A stretch of 64,000 nucleotides of DNA from Clostridium punense (GCF_017874425.1 NZ_JAGGLL010000001.1:124001-188000); one strand, 5' to 3'; shown: positions 25,505 to 34,572, counted from the first letter of the stretch. Numbers and translations: made by a program. The notes: generated from the letters alone by a model not told the origin.

Positions 25505-26701
25505 CTAATTATTAATATGTTTTAGTACTATATTAAAAAGTTCTTGACCTACTAACCTTTTAGACATAGATTCTAACTCTATAGCCTCACCAGTTTTGCT
25601 TATTATGGTCACTTTATTATTGTCACTGCCAAAACCAGTCTCTTTACTAGTAATGTCATTAGCCACTATATAGTCTAAATTTTTCTTTCCTAGCTTTTCT
25701 TTAGCATTTTGTAAAATTTCATTGCTTTCCGCTGCAAAACCTATGAGAATCTGATTCTTTTTCTTATCTCCAAGATTTTTAAGTATGTCATTGTCTCTTG
25801 TAAATTCTAAAACCAAATCTCCAGAGCCTTTTTTTATTTTCTCACTAGAATAATTTTTTGCCTTATAGTCCGCAACAGCTGCTGATTTTATTACTATATC
25901 ACAACTATCATACTCTTCTAACACAGCATTCAGCATTTCTTCATTTGTATTAATCTGCTTAACCTTCATTCCAAAAGGAGGTTGCAAATTTGAAGGCCCA
26001 GTTATTAAAACCACTTCAGCTCCCCTATCTCTTGCTTCCTCTGCAATAGCATAACCCATTTTTCCTGTAGATCTATTAGTTATAAATCTTACTGGGTCAA
26101 TGGCAGAAATAGTGGGTCCTGCAGTTACTAGTACCTTTAATCCCATTAAATCCTTAGGTTCATACAAGGCAGAGATTACTCTCTCAGCAATAAGTTCTGT
26201 ATCTGCCAGCTTTCCATCACCTACATCTCCACAAGCTAATCTCCCGCTAGCAGGCTCTATGAAACCATAGCCATAATCCTTAAGTTTTCTTATATTGTCT
26301 TTTACTATAGGGTTATTATACATATTTGTATTCATAGCTGGTGCAAATATCACAGGAGCTTTAGTAGCCATTATAGTGGTAGATAACATATCATCCGCTA
26401 TACCATTTGCTACTTTTCCTATAATATTAGCAGTAGCTGGAGCAATAAGCATTAAATCTGCTTTTTTAGCTAAAGATATATGTTGTATTTCCCAAGCCCT
26501 AGGCTCCTCAAACATATTGTGTATAACCATATTTTGACTTAGGGATTGGAAGCTAAGAGGAGTAACAAACTCTGTGGCAGCTTCTGTCATAATAACATGA
26601 ACATTGATATCTGCCTTTCTAAGTCTGCTTATTACATCTAGAGTTTTGTAAACTGCTACTCCACCACTGACTCCAACAACAACAGTTTTTTGCTGCTTCA
26701 T
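25505..26701 (-). CDS. coaBC: Bifunctional phosphopantothenoylcysteine decarboxylase/synthase CoaBC
   Basis: A 398-residue fusion enzyme. The N-terminal flavoprotein (about 1-180) has GVSGGVAVYK and the APAMNTNMY loop; the C-terminal synthetase has VLVTAGPTISAIDPVRF, NRSTGKMG and IKSAAVADYK. It makes 4'-phosphopantetheine from phosphopantothenate, cysteine and CTP; coaD at 7244 performs the following step. It is the last gene of the yicC-remA-gmk-rpoZ-coaBC operon, 1 bp after rpoZ, with a clear terminator. This order is conserved in Firmicutes. Confidence 0.96.
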   Translation of the reverse strand: MKQQKTVVVGVSGGVAVYKTLDVISRLRKADINVHVIMTEAATEFVTPLSFQSLSQNMVIHNMFEEPRAWEIQHISLAKKADLMLIAPATANIIGKVANGIADDMLSTTIMATKAPVIFAPAMNTNMYNNPIVKDNIRKLKDYGYGFIEPASGRLACGDVGDGKLADTELIAERVISALYEPKDLMGLKVLVTAGPTISAIDPVRFITNRSTGKMGYAIAEEARDRGAEVVLITGPSNLQPPFGMKVKQINTNEEMLNAVLEEYDSCDIVIKSAAVADYKAKNYSSEKIKKGSGDLVLEFTRDNDILKNLGDKKKNQILIGFAAESNEILQNAKEKLGKKNLDYIVANDITSKETGFGSDNNKVTIISKTGEAIELESMSKRLVGQELFNIVLKHINN

Positions 26702-26702
26702 T

Positions 26703-26921
26703 TTACTTTATGCCTTCTTTCGTAGTTTCTGCTTCAATTGCTCCTTCATAAATTTCATTTATAGCAATAGTTAAAGGCTTATTTGACTTAACATTAATAA
26801 ATGGTTTTTCACCTTCAATTATTTGTCTTGCTCTTTTTGAAGTAGCAACCACAAGAGAATACCTATTATCCACTTTCTCTAATAGCTGTACTATAGATGG
26901 GTTAATCATTGAATTACTCAT
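26703..26921 (-). CDS. rpoZ: RNA polymerase omega subunit
   Basis: A 72-residue protein starting MSNSMINPSIVQLLEKVDNR, with the omega core YSLVVATSKRARQI and the conserved later KPLTIAINEI. The length fits the family. Omega helps fold and stabilise the beta-prime subunit. It lies between gmk (2 bp) and coaBC (1 bp), the standard place for rpoZ in Firmicutes, so translation is probably coupled along this operon. Confidence 0.94.
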   Translation of the reverse strand: MSNSMINPSIVQLLEKVDNRYSLVVATSKRARQIIEGEKPFINVKSNKPLTIAINEIYEGAIEAETTKEGIK

Positions 26922-26923
26922 AA

Positions 26924-27523
26924 CTAATACCTCCCTAATAATTCGTCTTTAATTTTAAAAACTCTGCACTTTTCTGCAGTTATAATACTTTCGATTTTCT
27001 TCACTGCATCTTCTACTTCATCATTTACTACGGCATAATCATACTTTGACGCAAAGCTTATTTCATCATAAGCAGCTTCAAGTCTGGTTTTTAAGGATTC
27101 TGGGGTTTCACTTCCTCTGTTTGTAATTCTGCTTTTTAGCTCCTCCATAGATGGTGGAAGAATAAATATAAATATCCCTTCAGGATATGCAGATTTAATT
27201 TTTAAGGCACCTTGGATGTCAATTTCTAGAATTACATCTCTCCCCTGTTCTAACACTTCAAAAACCTTTGATTTAGGAGTTCCATAAAAATTTCCGTATA
27301 CCTCTGCATACTCTAAGAAATCATCCTTATCAATTCTTTTTAAAAACTCATCTCTATTGACAAAAAAATAATTAATACCTTCTACTTCTCCAACTCTAGG
27401 AGATCTAGTGGTTGCAGAAACAGATATCCAAATATCATTTTGTTGTAGCAAAGCCTTGCAAACTGTACCTTTACCAGCACCAGATGGACCTGATATTACT
27501 AATAATTGTCCTTTAACTGACAT
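26924..27523 (-). CDS. gmk: Guanylate kinase
   Basis: A 199-residue kinase with the P-loop SGPSGAGKGT near residue 9 and the GMP-binding segment SVSATTRSPRVGEVEG. It phosphorylates GMP to GDP for nucleotide and (p)ppGpp metabolism. I chose ATG 27523, 1 bp after the remA stop; the frame extends 12 codons upstream but would overlap remA and adds nothing conserved. The ribosome site AGAGG is somewhat distant, consistent with coupling to remA. Confidence 0.95.
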   Translation of the reverse strand: MSVKGQLLVISGPSGAGKGTVCKALLQQNDIWISVSATTRSPRVGEVEGINYFFVNRDEFLKRIDKDDFLEYAEVYGNFYGTPKSKVFEVLEQGRDVILEIDIQGALKIKSAYPEGIFIFILPPSMEELKSRITNRGSETPESLKTRLEAAYDEISFASKYDYAVVNDEVEDAVKKIESIITAEKCRVFKIKDELLGRY

Positions 27524-27524
27524 A

Positions 27525-27800
27525 TTAATCTTCAACCTCTTCTGCATGTTGTTCTTCATCCTTAGAAGAAAGTCTATGTGCTACAGTTTCTGGCTGTACT
27601 GCAGATAAAATTACATGATCACTGTCTGTAATTACAACAGCTCTTGTTCTTCTTCCGTATGTGGCATCAATAAGCATTCCTCTATCTCTTGCTTCTTGAA
27701 TAATTCTTTTTATTGGTGCTGATTCTGGGCTTACAATAGCTACTATTCTGTTTGCTGAAACAATATTTCCAAATCCTATGTTTATAAGCTTTATACTCAT
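27525..27800 (-). CDS. remA: RemA-like DNA-binding regulator (DUF370)
   Basis: A 91-residue protein of the RemA/DUF370 family starting [20 protein letters not shown], with [18 protein letters not shown] typical of the family. In B. subtilis RemA is a DNA-binding activator of biofilm matrix and osmoprotection genes; targets in clostridia are less known. An acidic tail (HAEEVED) is longer than the core family. The gene is tightly placed between yicC (13 bp) and gmk (1 bp), an arrangement shared across Firmicutes. Confidence 0.92.
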   Translation of the reverse strand: MSIKLINIGFGNIVSANRIVAIVSPESAPIKRIIQEARDRGMLIDATYGRRTRAVVITDSDHVILSAVQPETVAHRLSSKDEEQHAEEVED

Positions 27801-27813
27801 TAGTCGCCTCCTG

Positions 27814-28692
27814 CTATTCTATGTTCTGAACTTGTTCTCTTATTTTTTCAATTTCACTCTTTATATCTAGGGATAAATTTGTTAACTCTAAATCATTAAC
27901 TTTAGATGCAATGGTATTAGTTTCTCTATTCATCTCTTGAACAATAAAGTCTAATTTTCTGCCTATAGGCTCATTTAGGTTTAGAGTTTGCTGCATTTGA
28001 TGAATATGGCTCTTAAGCCTTACTATTTCTTCATCCACACCTGTTTTATCAGCTTGAAGAACTACCTCCATGGCAATTCTATTCTCATCAAACTGTGATT
28101 CCTCAATAAGTTCCTTAACCTTCTTACTAAGCTTCTCTCTATACTCTTTAGATACCTCAGGAACTCTAACACTTATTCTTTCAATAAATTGTAAAATCAA
28201 TTCACATTTTTCATTAATATCCTTATACAGCTTTAGACCTTCTTCTTCTCTCATCCTAATTAGATTATCTACAGCTTCGTTTATTGGATTTAATAGATTA
28301 TTCCAAGCCGATTCTACATCTTCTTCCTTTTGCTTTAAAGTAACTACTTCAGGAAATCTAGCTAAATTTGTTACTGAAATGTCATCTCTTAACTCATACT
28401 TGTTCATAATAGTTTTAAGACAGTTCATATAGCTATCCATTAAATTTTCATTTAACGTAGCTTCAATGTCATCTCTATTGAAAGTATTTTGAGTTATAAA
28501 TACATCTACTTTTCCCCTTTTTATTTTTTCATTAAGAATTTTTCTAATGTTGTCTTCTAATGAAATTAGGGCTCTTGGCATTCTCACATTAAATTCAAAG
28601 TATCTATGATTAACAGATTTTATCTCAACAACATAGCTTGAATTCTTCTGCTCACTAGTACCCCTGCCAAACCCTGTCATGCTTTTTATCAT
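27814..28692 (-). CDS. yicC: YicC family endoribonuclease-like protein
   Basis: A 292-residue protein starting [11 protein letters not shown], the signature of the YicC family, with the C-terminal DUF1732 segment around [18 protein letters not shown]. The E. coli member acts as an endoribonuclease on small RNAs; the role in Firmicutes is less clear. It heads the operon yicC-remA-gmk-rpoZ-coaBC, with a near-consensus promoter 41 bp upstream and a GGAAGGAAG ribosome site. Confidence 0.92.
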   Translation of the reverse strand: MIKSMTGFGRGTSEQKNSSYVVEIKSVNHRYFEFNVRMPRALISLEDNIRKILNEKIKRGKVDVFITQNTFNRDDIEATLNENLMDSYMNCLKTIMNKYELRDDISVTNLARFPEVVTLKQKEEDVESAWNNLLNPINEAVDNLIRMREEEGLKLYKDINEKCELILQFIERISVRVPEVSKEYREKLSKKVKELIEESQFDENRIAMEVVLQADKTGVDEEIVRLKSHIHQMQQTLNLNEPIGRKLDFIVQEMNRETNTIASKVNDLELTNLSLDIKSEIEKIREQVQNIE

Positions 28693-28732
28693 AACAACGC
28701 TTCCTTCCGAACACTTTATAAATTCAAAGTCT

Positions 28733-28762
28733 ATTATACATAAATTATATCCTGAATTTCAA
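28733..28762 (-). promoter_or_regulatory. SigA-type promoter for the yicC operon
   Basis: On the minus strand TTGAAA (28762-28757) and TATAAT (28738-28733) are 18 bp apart, 41 bp upstream of the yicC start. Confidence 0.7.
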
Positions 28763-28952
28763 GTTAAAAATACAAGAATATAAAAGAAAAATGAAAGATT
28801 TATAAGAAAACTTAAGAATTTCACTGATAATTAAGTTATTAGCATCTTATATTAGGTTGCAACTTTTTATTTATACCTACAGGCACCTTCTTAAATCATA
28901 AGAAAATTCCTAATTAAGATTAACTTATTAATTTCTTCCTTGAAAAGTTATA

Positions 28953-28991
28953 GGCTATATTATTAAAATCTATCATTTTAATAATATAGCC
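28953..28991 (-). terminator. Hairpin after the aminotransferase gene
   Basis: Perfect 17-bp arms GGCTATATTATTAAAAT and ATTTTAATAATATAGCC around CTATC. It lies 83 bp past the stop of the aminotransferase gene. The T-run is weak, so termination is plausible but not certain. Confidence 0.5.
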
Positions 28992-29073
28992 CTAAATAAT
29001 ATTAGTTTTATACCACCTTAAATTCTATATAAATGTTATGTGTTTAATCCTATGATTATTCTTACTACTACCC

Positions 29074-30222
29074 TTAGTACTTTGGTAAGGATGATAAACC
29101 TTCTTCTATAACCTCCCAAGAACATGTTAAAGCAATTCTAAAATAGTCATAACCTAAAGTTCCAAAGCAGGATCCTGGAGTTACCACTAAACCATACTTA
29201 TCTAAAATTTCTGAACAAAACTCGCTAGTTGTATAACCTCTCGGTGTTTTGCACCAAATATAAAAGGTGCTTTTAGTAGGGAAAAATTCTATATTTTTTT
29301 CTTTAAGAACTCTTTCTGCTACAACTCTTCTTTTAAAATATATCTCTCTGATTTCATCACCATAGGCTTTATTAAGGTTCAGTGCTCTACAAGCTGCCCT
29401 TTGAATAGGAATGAACTGACCTGAATCCAAATTGCTCTTAACTTTAACTAGGGCTGCTATAACCTGTTTATTACCTACTGCATAACCTATTCTAAAACCT
29501 GTCATATTATATAGCTTAGAAAAGGTTCCAAATTCCACTGAGTGTTTATTCTTGTCAAACTGTAATATGCTAAGTGGTTTTTCCTCTGCAGTTATAATCT
29601 CATTATAAGCAGCATCATTACAAAGCACTATATTGTTTTCTTCACAAAACTTAATTATTTCAGCAAAAAACTCACCATTGCCACTAGCTCCAGTTGGGTT
29701 ATTGGGATAGTTAATAAACATTAGTTTTGCCTTACCTGAAACTTCCCTAGAAATTTCAGTGAAATTCACTAAATAATCATAGCTTTCTTTTATGGGAACT
29801 GTATAAGGTATACATCCCCAAAGTTTAGCCCCTGCTGAATAAACAGGATATCCTGGTTCTGGAACAATAACAATATCGTTAATATCACAAACTGCTGGAA
29901 TTATATTACTTATACCTTCCTTTGAACCAATTAGAATAGACACTTCTTCTAAATCTAAATCCACTCCAAACTCGTTTTTATAATAATTTATGACTTGTTT
30001 TTTTAGTTCATTAATTCCATCATAAGGCGGATATTTATTAAAACCTTCCTCCTTAAATCCATCAACTAAAGCTTGAAGAATAGAAGGCTCCACTGGCAGG
30101 TCTGGATCACCTATACTTAAATCAATAATCTTTTTTCCTTCTTTTCTTCTTTTTTCTTTGATAGCATCTATTGTCTTAAAATGGTACACACCTATGGCAT
30201 CTAATCTGTTGTTTATTTTCAT
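29074..30222 (-). CDS. Class I/II aminotransferase, LL-diaminopimelate aminotransferase-like
   Basis: A 382-residue PLP enzyme. It has the NYPNNPTGA motif, the Asp of CNDAAYNEI that contacts the PLP ring nitrogen, and the Schiff-base Lys in FGTFSKLYNMTGFRIG. The N-terminal DLSIGDPDLPVEP and overall layout resemble the DapL-type/AlaT branch of fold-type I aminotransferases. Such clostridial genes are often annotated as LL-DAP aminotransferases, but the substrate cannot be fixed from sequence alone. It stands alone, with a possible terminator 83 bp downstream. Confidence 0.85.
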   Translation of the reverse strand: MKINNRLDAIGVYHFKTIDAIKEKRRKEGKKIIDLSIGDPDLPVEPSILQALVDGFKEEGFNKYPPYDGINELKKQVINYYKNEFGVDLDLEEVSILIGSKEGISNIIPAVCDINDIVIVPEPGYPVYSAGAKLWGCIPYTVPIKESYDYLVNFTEISREVSGKAKLMFINYPNNPTGASGNGEFFAEIIKFCEENNIVLCNDAAYNEIITAEEKPLSILQFDKNKHSVEFGTFSKLYNMTGFRIGYAVGNKQVIAALVKVKSNLDSGQFIPIQRAACRALNLNKAYGDEIREIYFKRRVVAERVLKEKNIEFFPTKSTFYIWCKTPRGYTTSEFCSEILDKYGLVVTPGSCFGTLGYDYFRIALTCSWEVIEEGLSSLPKY

Positions 30223-30378
30223 ATCATCACCCTGAATAAATGTTATAAAATATGTTATTCAAGGAATAATGAAATTGTTACAAATTTGTCCAAGTTATTA
30301 AATAAGTTAGTACTTTTAAAAATCATTTAATTTAGATTTTCCAGTAAGTTTTAAACTTGTTAATGTTAAAAAAGCTTT

Positions 30379-30431
30379 AAGGGAACCAAGGTAGGATTAA
30401 TATACAAATTTATCCTACACTTAGTTCCCTG
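30379..30431 (-). terminator. Hairpin downstream of ansA
   Basis: AAGGGAACCAAGGTAGGAT pairs with ATCCTACACTTAGTTCCCT, followed on the minus strand by TTAAAGCTTTTTTAAC. It lies 90 bp after the asparaginase stop. The GGTTCCCTTA.AGCTTTTT tail matches the hairpin downstream of ackA. Confidence 0.6.
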
Positions 30432-30520
30432 TGATTAATCTTTAATATACTCATATTAGCAATTAAAATAGCTAATAATCCTTGTAACAAATGAAACTCT
30501 TTAACTAATAATTGATGTTA

Positions 30521-31504
30521 TTAATAATGACCATTTTCAAATATCTCTTTTATTTCCTCTAAATTATCAGTTTTTCCAAGTGCTAACATTAGCTTAATTC
30601 TAGCCTTTTGTCCTGGTAGACTTTCTCCAAAAATAGCGCCAGCATTTCTTAAGCCTTTTCCTCCACCTGGATATCCATAACTATCTAGTACTCTTCCCTT
30701 ATAACATCTTGAAACTATTACTACTGCAACACCTTTACTTATTGCTCTCTCCACAGCTTCAGCCATTTTAGGAGGAATATTTCCTCTTCCCATAGCCTCG
30801 ATAACTATTCCCTTTGCACCCTCATTTACGCAAAAGTCAATTAGCTTGCCATCCATTCCAGCACAAGCTTTAATTAATTCAACATTTGCTTCTACCTTGT
30901 TTGTCTCCACGTAATTTTTATTTAAGCTATTTCTATAAAAAATTGCTTGGTTATTATCCACAATACCAATTGGTCCAAACTCTGGACTTTGGAAAGTATT
31001 TAAATGCATTGAGTGAGTCTTTGTAACTTCACTAGCACAGTTTAACTCATCATTTAAACAAACTAAAACCCCTCTATTTTTTGCCTCTTTGGAAGTAGCT
31101 GTGCAAATAGCTGCAGCTAGGTTAGCTGGACCATCATAGCCTAGCTCTGAACTATTTCTCATAGAACCTGTAAATACTACGGGCTTTTCATGTTTTATGG
31201 TTAAATCTAATAAATATGCTGTCTCTTCTAAGCTGTCTGTACCGTGAGTTACTACTACTCCATCTACATCTTCTCTATCTAAAAAACTCTTAACATAATC
31301 AGATAATTCTAGCATTAGTTCTGGAGTCATATGAGGTCCTGGTAAGCTAGAAAAAGTATATGATTCTACCTCTGCATGAGCTTCTATTCCAGTAACCATA
31401 GACATAATTTCTTCTCCAGTTAATGTAGGTACCGCTGCTTGAATTTTTGGATCAACTTTCATTGATATAGTTCCACCATTAAATATTACTACTACTTTAT
31501 TCAC
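30521..31504 (-). CDS. ansA: L-asparaginase
   Basis: A 327-residue protein of the bacterial asparaginase family. The first active-site Thr lies in VVIFNGGTISMK, and the second catalytic set in VVVTHGTDSLEETAY; FTGSMRNSSELGYDGPANL follows. No signal peptide is present, so it is probably cytoplasmic. It hydrolyses asparagine to aspartate and ammonia. The gene stands alone with a good GGGAGGT site. Symbol ansA is by family; type I versus II cannot be settled here. Confidence 0.92.
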   Translation of the reverse strand: MNKVVVIFNGGTISMKVDPKIQAAVPTLTGEEIMSMVTGIEAHAEVESYTFSSLPGPHMTPELMLELSDYVKSFLDREDVDGVVVTHGTDSLEETAYLLDLTIKHEKPVVFTGSMRNSSELGYDGPANLAAAICTATSKEAKNRGVLVCLNDELNCASEVTKTHSMHLNTFQSPEFGPIGIVDNNQAIFYRNSLNKNYVETNKVEANVELIKACAGMDGKLIDFCVNEGAKGIVIEAMGRGNIPPKMAEAVERAISKGVAVVIVSRCYKGRVLDSYGYPGGGKGLRNAGAIFGESLPGQKARIKLMLALGKTDNLEEIKEIFENGHY

Positions 31505-31822
31505 TTTTGTAACCTCCCAAAAATAAAAACTACTATTAATAATTCATTTCTATTTTACACTAACCTTTTAAGATTTACATCAAAATGTTTAATATTATTA
31601 TATATTTAACATTTTACATAACATATTAGCAGTCTTCCTAAAAATCTATATTCTTTCAATTTTTTAGTGTTTCAACTTTTCCTTGTAAATTGAAATTGTG
31701 TATATATTACCTTTTTATAGTCTTGCAAGATAAAATACGTCTTCATTTTTAAAGATTCTTATAGGTGCCAAGGTAAGAGCAATATTAAGTTGTTTATTTG
31801 CTTTCATTGTTTTTATCATAAA
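31505..31822. other. Intergenic region upstream of ansA
   Basis: 318 bp of AT-rich DNA. A 34-codon frame on the minus strand near 31711-31815 lacks a ribosome site and resembles nothing I know, so no gene is called. The ansA promoter must lie here but no strong consensus is seen. Confidence 0.5.
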
Positions 31823-31857
31823 ATTAAAAGTGAGTACTAGCAGTACTCACTTTTAAT
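31823..31857 (-). terminator. Perfect hairpin left of the insertion sequence
   Basis: 16-bp arms ATTAAAAGTGAGTACT and AGTACTCACTTTTAAT around AGC. It lies 46 bp outside the left end of the insertion sequence. Removing the IS would place it about 50 bp past the stop of the 69-residue gene at 33537, so it is probably the terminator of that gene. Confidence 0.55.
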
Positions 31858-31907
31858 AGTAAAAAAACAAGTGATTTATATAAAGTTATAAACATTATAT
31901 TCTAATT

Positions 31908-33534
31908 ACCTAACTTACGTACAAATACAGAATTAATATTTGTAGATTATTACCTGTTATTTTAATCCACAATATTCCTTATCCTTCTAATCTTTTAGGC
32001 GGAGCCTTATGGATAAGTATGGTAGATTTAAAAAAGGCAACAATAAATAAAACTAAATTATAGCTTCCAATTTTGTATTAAATTACATGGTATAAACTTT
32101 GGCTTCAACCTCAGATATCTAAGGCTAGCTGAATATAATTAGGGCTACAAAGTGCGTCAGCTATTAACTTTGATAGCTTAGTTATTGGTGGAATGTTTAC
32201 CCTAATTCCTTCAGAGGTTCTTTCAACAAAGCCTCTAATATTGCCAATACGCTTAATAAGAAGTCTTACCCCTACATTTTCAAGTTCCGTACCACGTAGA
32301 ATTGAGCATTTAAACCAACTTATTATGTTGTGAGTTATAAATACTAGCCATAGGAAGCCATAAATTCCATAAAACTCTTTTGTTCTAAGGTTTTTTATAT
32401 GATAAACATTTTTAGCCATTTTAAAAAATGCTTCTATGGTTTGACGTTTATTGTAAAAGTGAAATACTTCTACTGCATTCATATCTTTACTGCTTATGTT
32501 AGTTATAAGCATAGAATATTTCAACTTACCTTTTGAGGATAAAGTTTGGACTATAATATTTCTAACTCCATTATTCTCTGGAAGCTCATAAACCCATGCT
32601 GCCTCATCGGCTTGTGTATATTCTGAGTAATGTATTCCTTTAGCAATATTCTTAGCTGTTACAGTAGAGTATGCTTTAGTAATAAACTTTAACCTGTCGA
32701 TTGAAAGCAATTTTTCAATGTTTTCTATAGAACCGAAACCACTGTCAGTCCTTAGGATTAATTTTCCTGTGTAAAGTTGATCTTTGTATTTGCACAAAAT
32801 AGTTTTCAATAAATCATCGTAATGGTCAGAACAATGGGTGTTTCCTGAATCCAAGAACATTGCAACTGTTTCAGAGGCTTCGCCTGTAAAAGCAGCGGAT
32901 AGCTGATATCCACGTTGATTTTTCTTTTTGGCAAAATAACCTTTTTCTGCAAGTTTAAAGTTTTTTCCATTAGCAATTAATCCTGTTTGATCACAGTCTA
33001 CGACTACTCGCGAATGCGAGTGAACTGAGTTGCTATGCTCTAGAAAGAGTTTATTATGGATATTTTCAAATTGATTTATACTATCCTCGTCAAATCGTCT
33101 AATTAACTCATTAATTTGTGACTGATCAGGGGCTGTATCCATACCAAACATATTTAGGGAAAGTTTCTCAACTCCTAGCTTTTCATTAATCTCTATTGTA
33201 GTTTCACAGCCAACTATAATGGACATTATTGTTACAATAAGTTTTTTGTATACTGTATATTTAACCTCTTTCATTTTAAGTTTGAATTCTTCAAAAGGCT
33301 TAAAGAGGCTAAATTTCAAACCAAATTGCATGACCGAAACTAACCAAGTGGAAGTAGTTTCTTCTTTACAGTTGTCTTGAGTAAAGGTAATATTGTTCAT
33401 AGGGATAATACCTGCCTTTCTTAATTTTTCTGTGGTAAGAAAATTATACTTTAAGGCTTGGTATTATCCATTACTTATTTTTTGGAAACTATAATATGGA
33501 AATTGCTAAGTTTTCGTTTGTACAAAACTTAGGT
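31908..33534 (-). mobile_element. IS1380-like insertion sequence, complete (1627 bp)
   Basis: The ends are imperfect inverted repeats: ACCTAACTTACGTACAAATA at the left, and ACCTAAGTTTTGTACAAACG when the right end is read in reverse complement. They are flanked by the 4-bp direct repeat AATT (31904-31907 and 33535-33538). It carries one intact transposase gene. Length, end sequence beginning CCT, and 4-bp duplication fit the IS1380 family. An internal inverted repeat GGATAATACC / GGTATTATCC (33403-33469) surrounds the transposase leader. Confidence 0.85.
32111..33400 (-). CDS. IS1380-type DDE transposase
   Basis: A 429-residue transposase. Likely catalytic residues are the Asp of VVDCDQTGLIANG near residue 134, the Asp of LILRTDSGFGS near 220, and the Glu in the KRQTIEAFFKMAKN helix near 327, the YREK-like region. 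The N-terminus carries no zinc motif. The gene appears intact, with no frameshift. The start ATG lies just past AGG inside a leader that can fold on itself, which could limit translation of transcripts entering from outside the element. It is oriented on the minus strand like its neighbours. Confidence 0.88.
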   Translation of the reverse strand: MNNITFTQDNCKEETTSTWLVSVMQFGLKFSLFKPFEEFKLKMKEVKYTVYKKLIVTIMSIIVGCETTIEINEKLGVEKLSLNMFGMDTAPDQSQINELIRRFDEDSINQFENIHNKLFLEHSNSVHSHSRVVVDCDQTGLIANGKNFKLAEKGYFAKKKNQRGYQLSAAFTGEASETVAMFLDSGNTHCSDHYDDLLKTILCKYKDQLYTGKLILRTDSGFGSIENIEKLLSIDRLKFITKAYSTVTAKNIAKGIHYSEYTQADEAAWVYELPENNGVRNIIVQTLSSKGKLKYSMLITNISSKDMNAVEVFHFYNKRQTIEAFFKMAKNVYHIKNLRTKEFYGIYGFLWLVFITHNIISWFKCSILRGTELENVGVRLLIKRIGNIRGFVERTSEGIRVNIPPITKLSKLIADALCSPNYIQLALDI

Positions 33535-33536
33535 AA

Positions 33537-33746
33537 TTAAGGTCTTCCTTCTTTTTTCTCTAAATAATGAAATATTTCTTTTTCTATTTCGTCTGTACAA
33601 TTATCATCTAACGTGAAGGTTTTAATAAATCCATCTAAGGCTCTCATTTCGATTTTACAAATTTGATCCCCACTGAGTAAATCTTTATCCCTTTCAAACT
33701 TATTAATAGTATAACCTTCATTAATATAATCCCTTATTTTTCTCAT
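33537..33746 (-). CDS. Orphan 69-residue protein, unknown
   Basis: A 69-codon gene starting MRKIRDYINEGYTINKFERD behind a strong AAGGAGGAG site, so it is likely real. It is acidic and probably helical, with no signal peptide, membrane span or known motif. Its stop codon lies at the border of the IS: the TAA uses two bases of the AATT target copy plus the next base, so the native stop is kept. Before the insertion its terminator was probably the hairpin now at 31823-31857. No family is recognised. Confidence 0.65.
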   Translation of the reverse strand: MRKIRDYINEGYTINKFERDKDLLSGDQICKIEMRALDGFIKTFTLDDNCTDEIEKEIFHYLEKKEGRP

Positions 33747-34341
33747 TTTTAACTCCTCCTTAGATAAGAATTATTTAAATTTTATATTATTATTATTTGC
33801 TATTTAAAAGAACATATCCTATGACATTTTATATAATTCAGTTAGTACTTTGCTAAACTTCTATTATTTAACCATTGGCTTAAAGCATATTTTTAAAATA
33901 ACCCTCTTTTCTATATTTTCTACTTTTATAATTAATTTTTATCTTATATTTTTATTCTTGCTTAAAAAATTTTAATTATTCTGACAACTCTAGCTAAAAT
34001 TTTATTTTACATTTAGTTTACAAATTATCCAAATTATTTTATAACATTATTTGATACAATTTGGTTCATAAATAATATAAAACCTCTAAAAAGCATAACA
34101 CTATAAATTCTATAAGTAATAATAATTAAATTTTTTAAAAAATATGCTAGGCCTTGCCAAAATACTTAACTTTTGGGAAAAGATTTATGCAACCTTATAG
34201 GGAACTAAAGCTGAGTTTAAAGAAACTAAAACTAAAATTAAGAATACCAATGAAAGACTGACTACTTTAGGAGTTAAAATATATAGAAATGATATAATTT
34301 TTGGGAGAACTAATACTGATATTAAAACTGTAAATAAAAAT
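33747..34341. other. Long AT-rich intergenic region
   Basis: About 595 bp with no convincing gene. A plus-strand frame 34144-34362 reads MLGLAKILNFWEK and, after an in-frame TAG at 34198, continues for 54 codons; it has no ribosome site. It may be a decayed gene remnant or chance in AT-rich DNA. The promoter of the 69-residue gene should lie near 33800. Confidence 0.4.
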
Positions 34342-34375
34342 AAAATCTTTGAAACCAAATGATTTCAAAGATTTT
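34342..34375 (-). terminator. Terminator after tRNA-Pro, possibly bidirectional
   Basis: AAAATCTTTGAAA and TTTCAAAGATTTT pair around an 8-nt loop, with TATTTTTATTTA following on the minus strand and TATTTTTTT on the plus strand. It lies 7 bp past the tRNA. Confidence 0.8.
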
Positions 34376-34382
34376 ATTTTTT

Positions 34383-34458
34383 TGGTCTGAGTGACAGGAC
34401 TTGAACCTGCGACCCCAAGCCCCCCAGACTTGTGCGCTACCATCTGCGCTACACCCAG
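34383..34458 (-). tRNA. tRNA-Pro, anticodon GGG
   Basis: The minus strand folds into a full cloverleaf of 76 nt including an encoded CCA. Acceptor arms CTGGGTG and CACTCAG pair, the D arm is GCGCAGATGGTAGCGC, the anticodon stem CAAGT/GCTTG carries loop CTGGGGG with anticodon GGG, and the T arm holds TTCAAGT. It would read CCC and CCU codons. The gene stands alone with a promoter (34510-34537) and a terminator. Confidence 0.95.
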
Positions 34459-34509
34459 ATATTATAAGACTCATGGATAAAATATCATTACTAGTACTTT
34501 TAGAATTTT

Positions 34510-34537
34510 ATTATATCAAAATTTAAAGTTTTTTCAA
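34510..34537 (-). promoter_or_regulatory. SigA-type promoter for tRNA-Pro
   Basis: On the minus strand TTGAAA (34537-34532) and TATAAT (34515-34510) are 16 bp apart, about 50 bp upstream of the tRNA. Confidence 0.7.
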
Positions 34538-34572
34538 ATAGAATCCTATAAATTTTACTAACTTTTTTATAT

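Larger units (their letters stand above)
28693..29073. other. Intergenic region upstream of yicC
   Basis: 381 bp without a gene. It holds the yicC promoter (28733-28762) and a long perfect inverted repeat (28953-28991) past the aminotransferase stop. The rest is AT-rich with no frame bearing a ribosome site. Confidence 0.6.

Noticed and set aside
31711-31815. 34-codon minus-strand frame upstream of ansA (starts MIKTMKANKQLN)
   Set aside because: No ribosome site, no similarity, and preceded directly by a hairpin; likely chance in AT-rich DNA.
34144-34362. Plus-strand frame with an in-frame TAG ending in the hairpin at 34342-34375, perhaps a broken gene
   Set aside because: No ribosome site, low-complexity composition and no recognised family; the hairpin is better explained as the tRNA-Pro terminator on the other strand.
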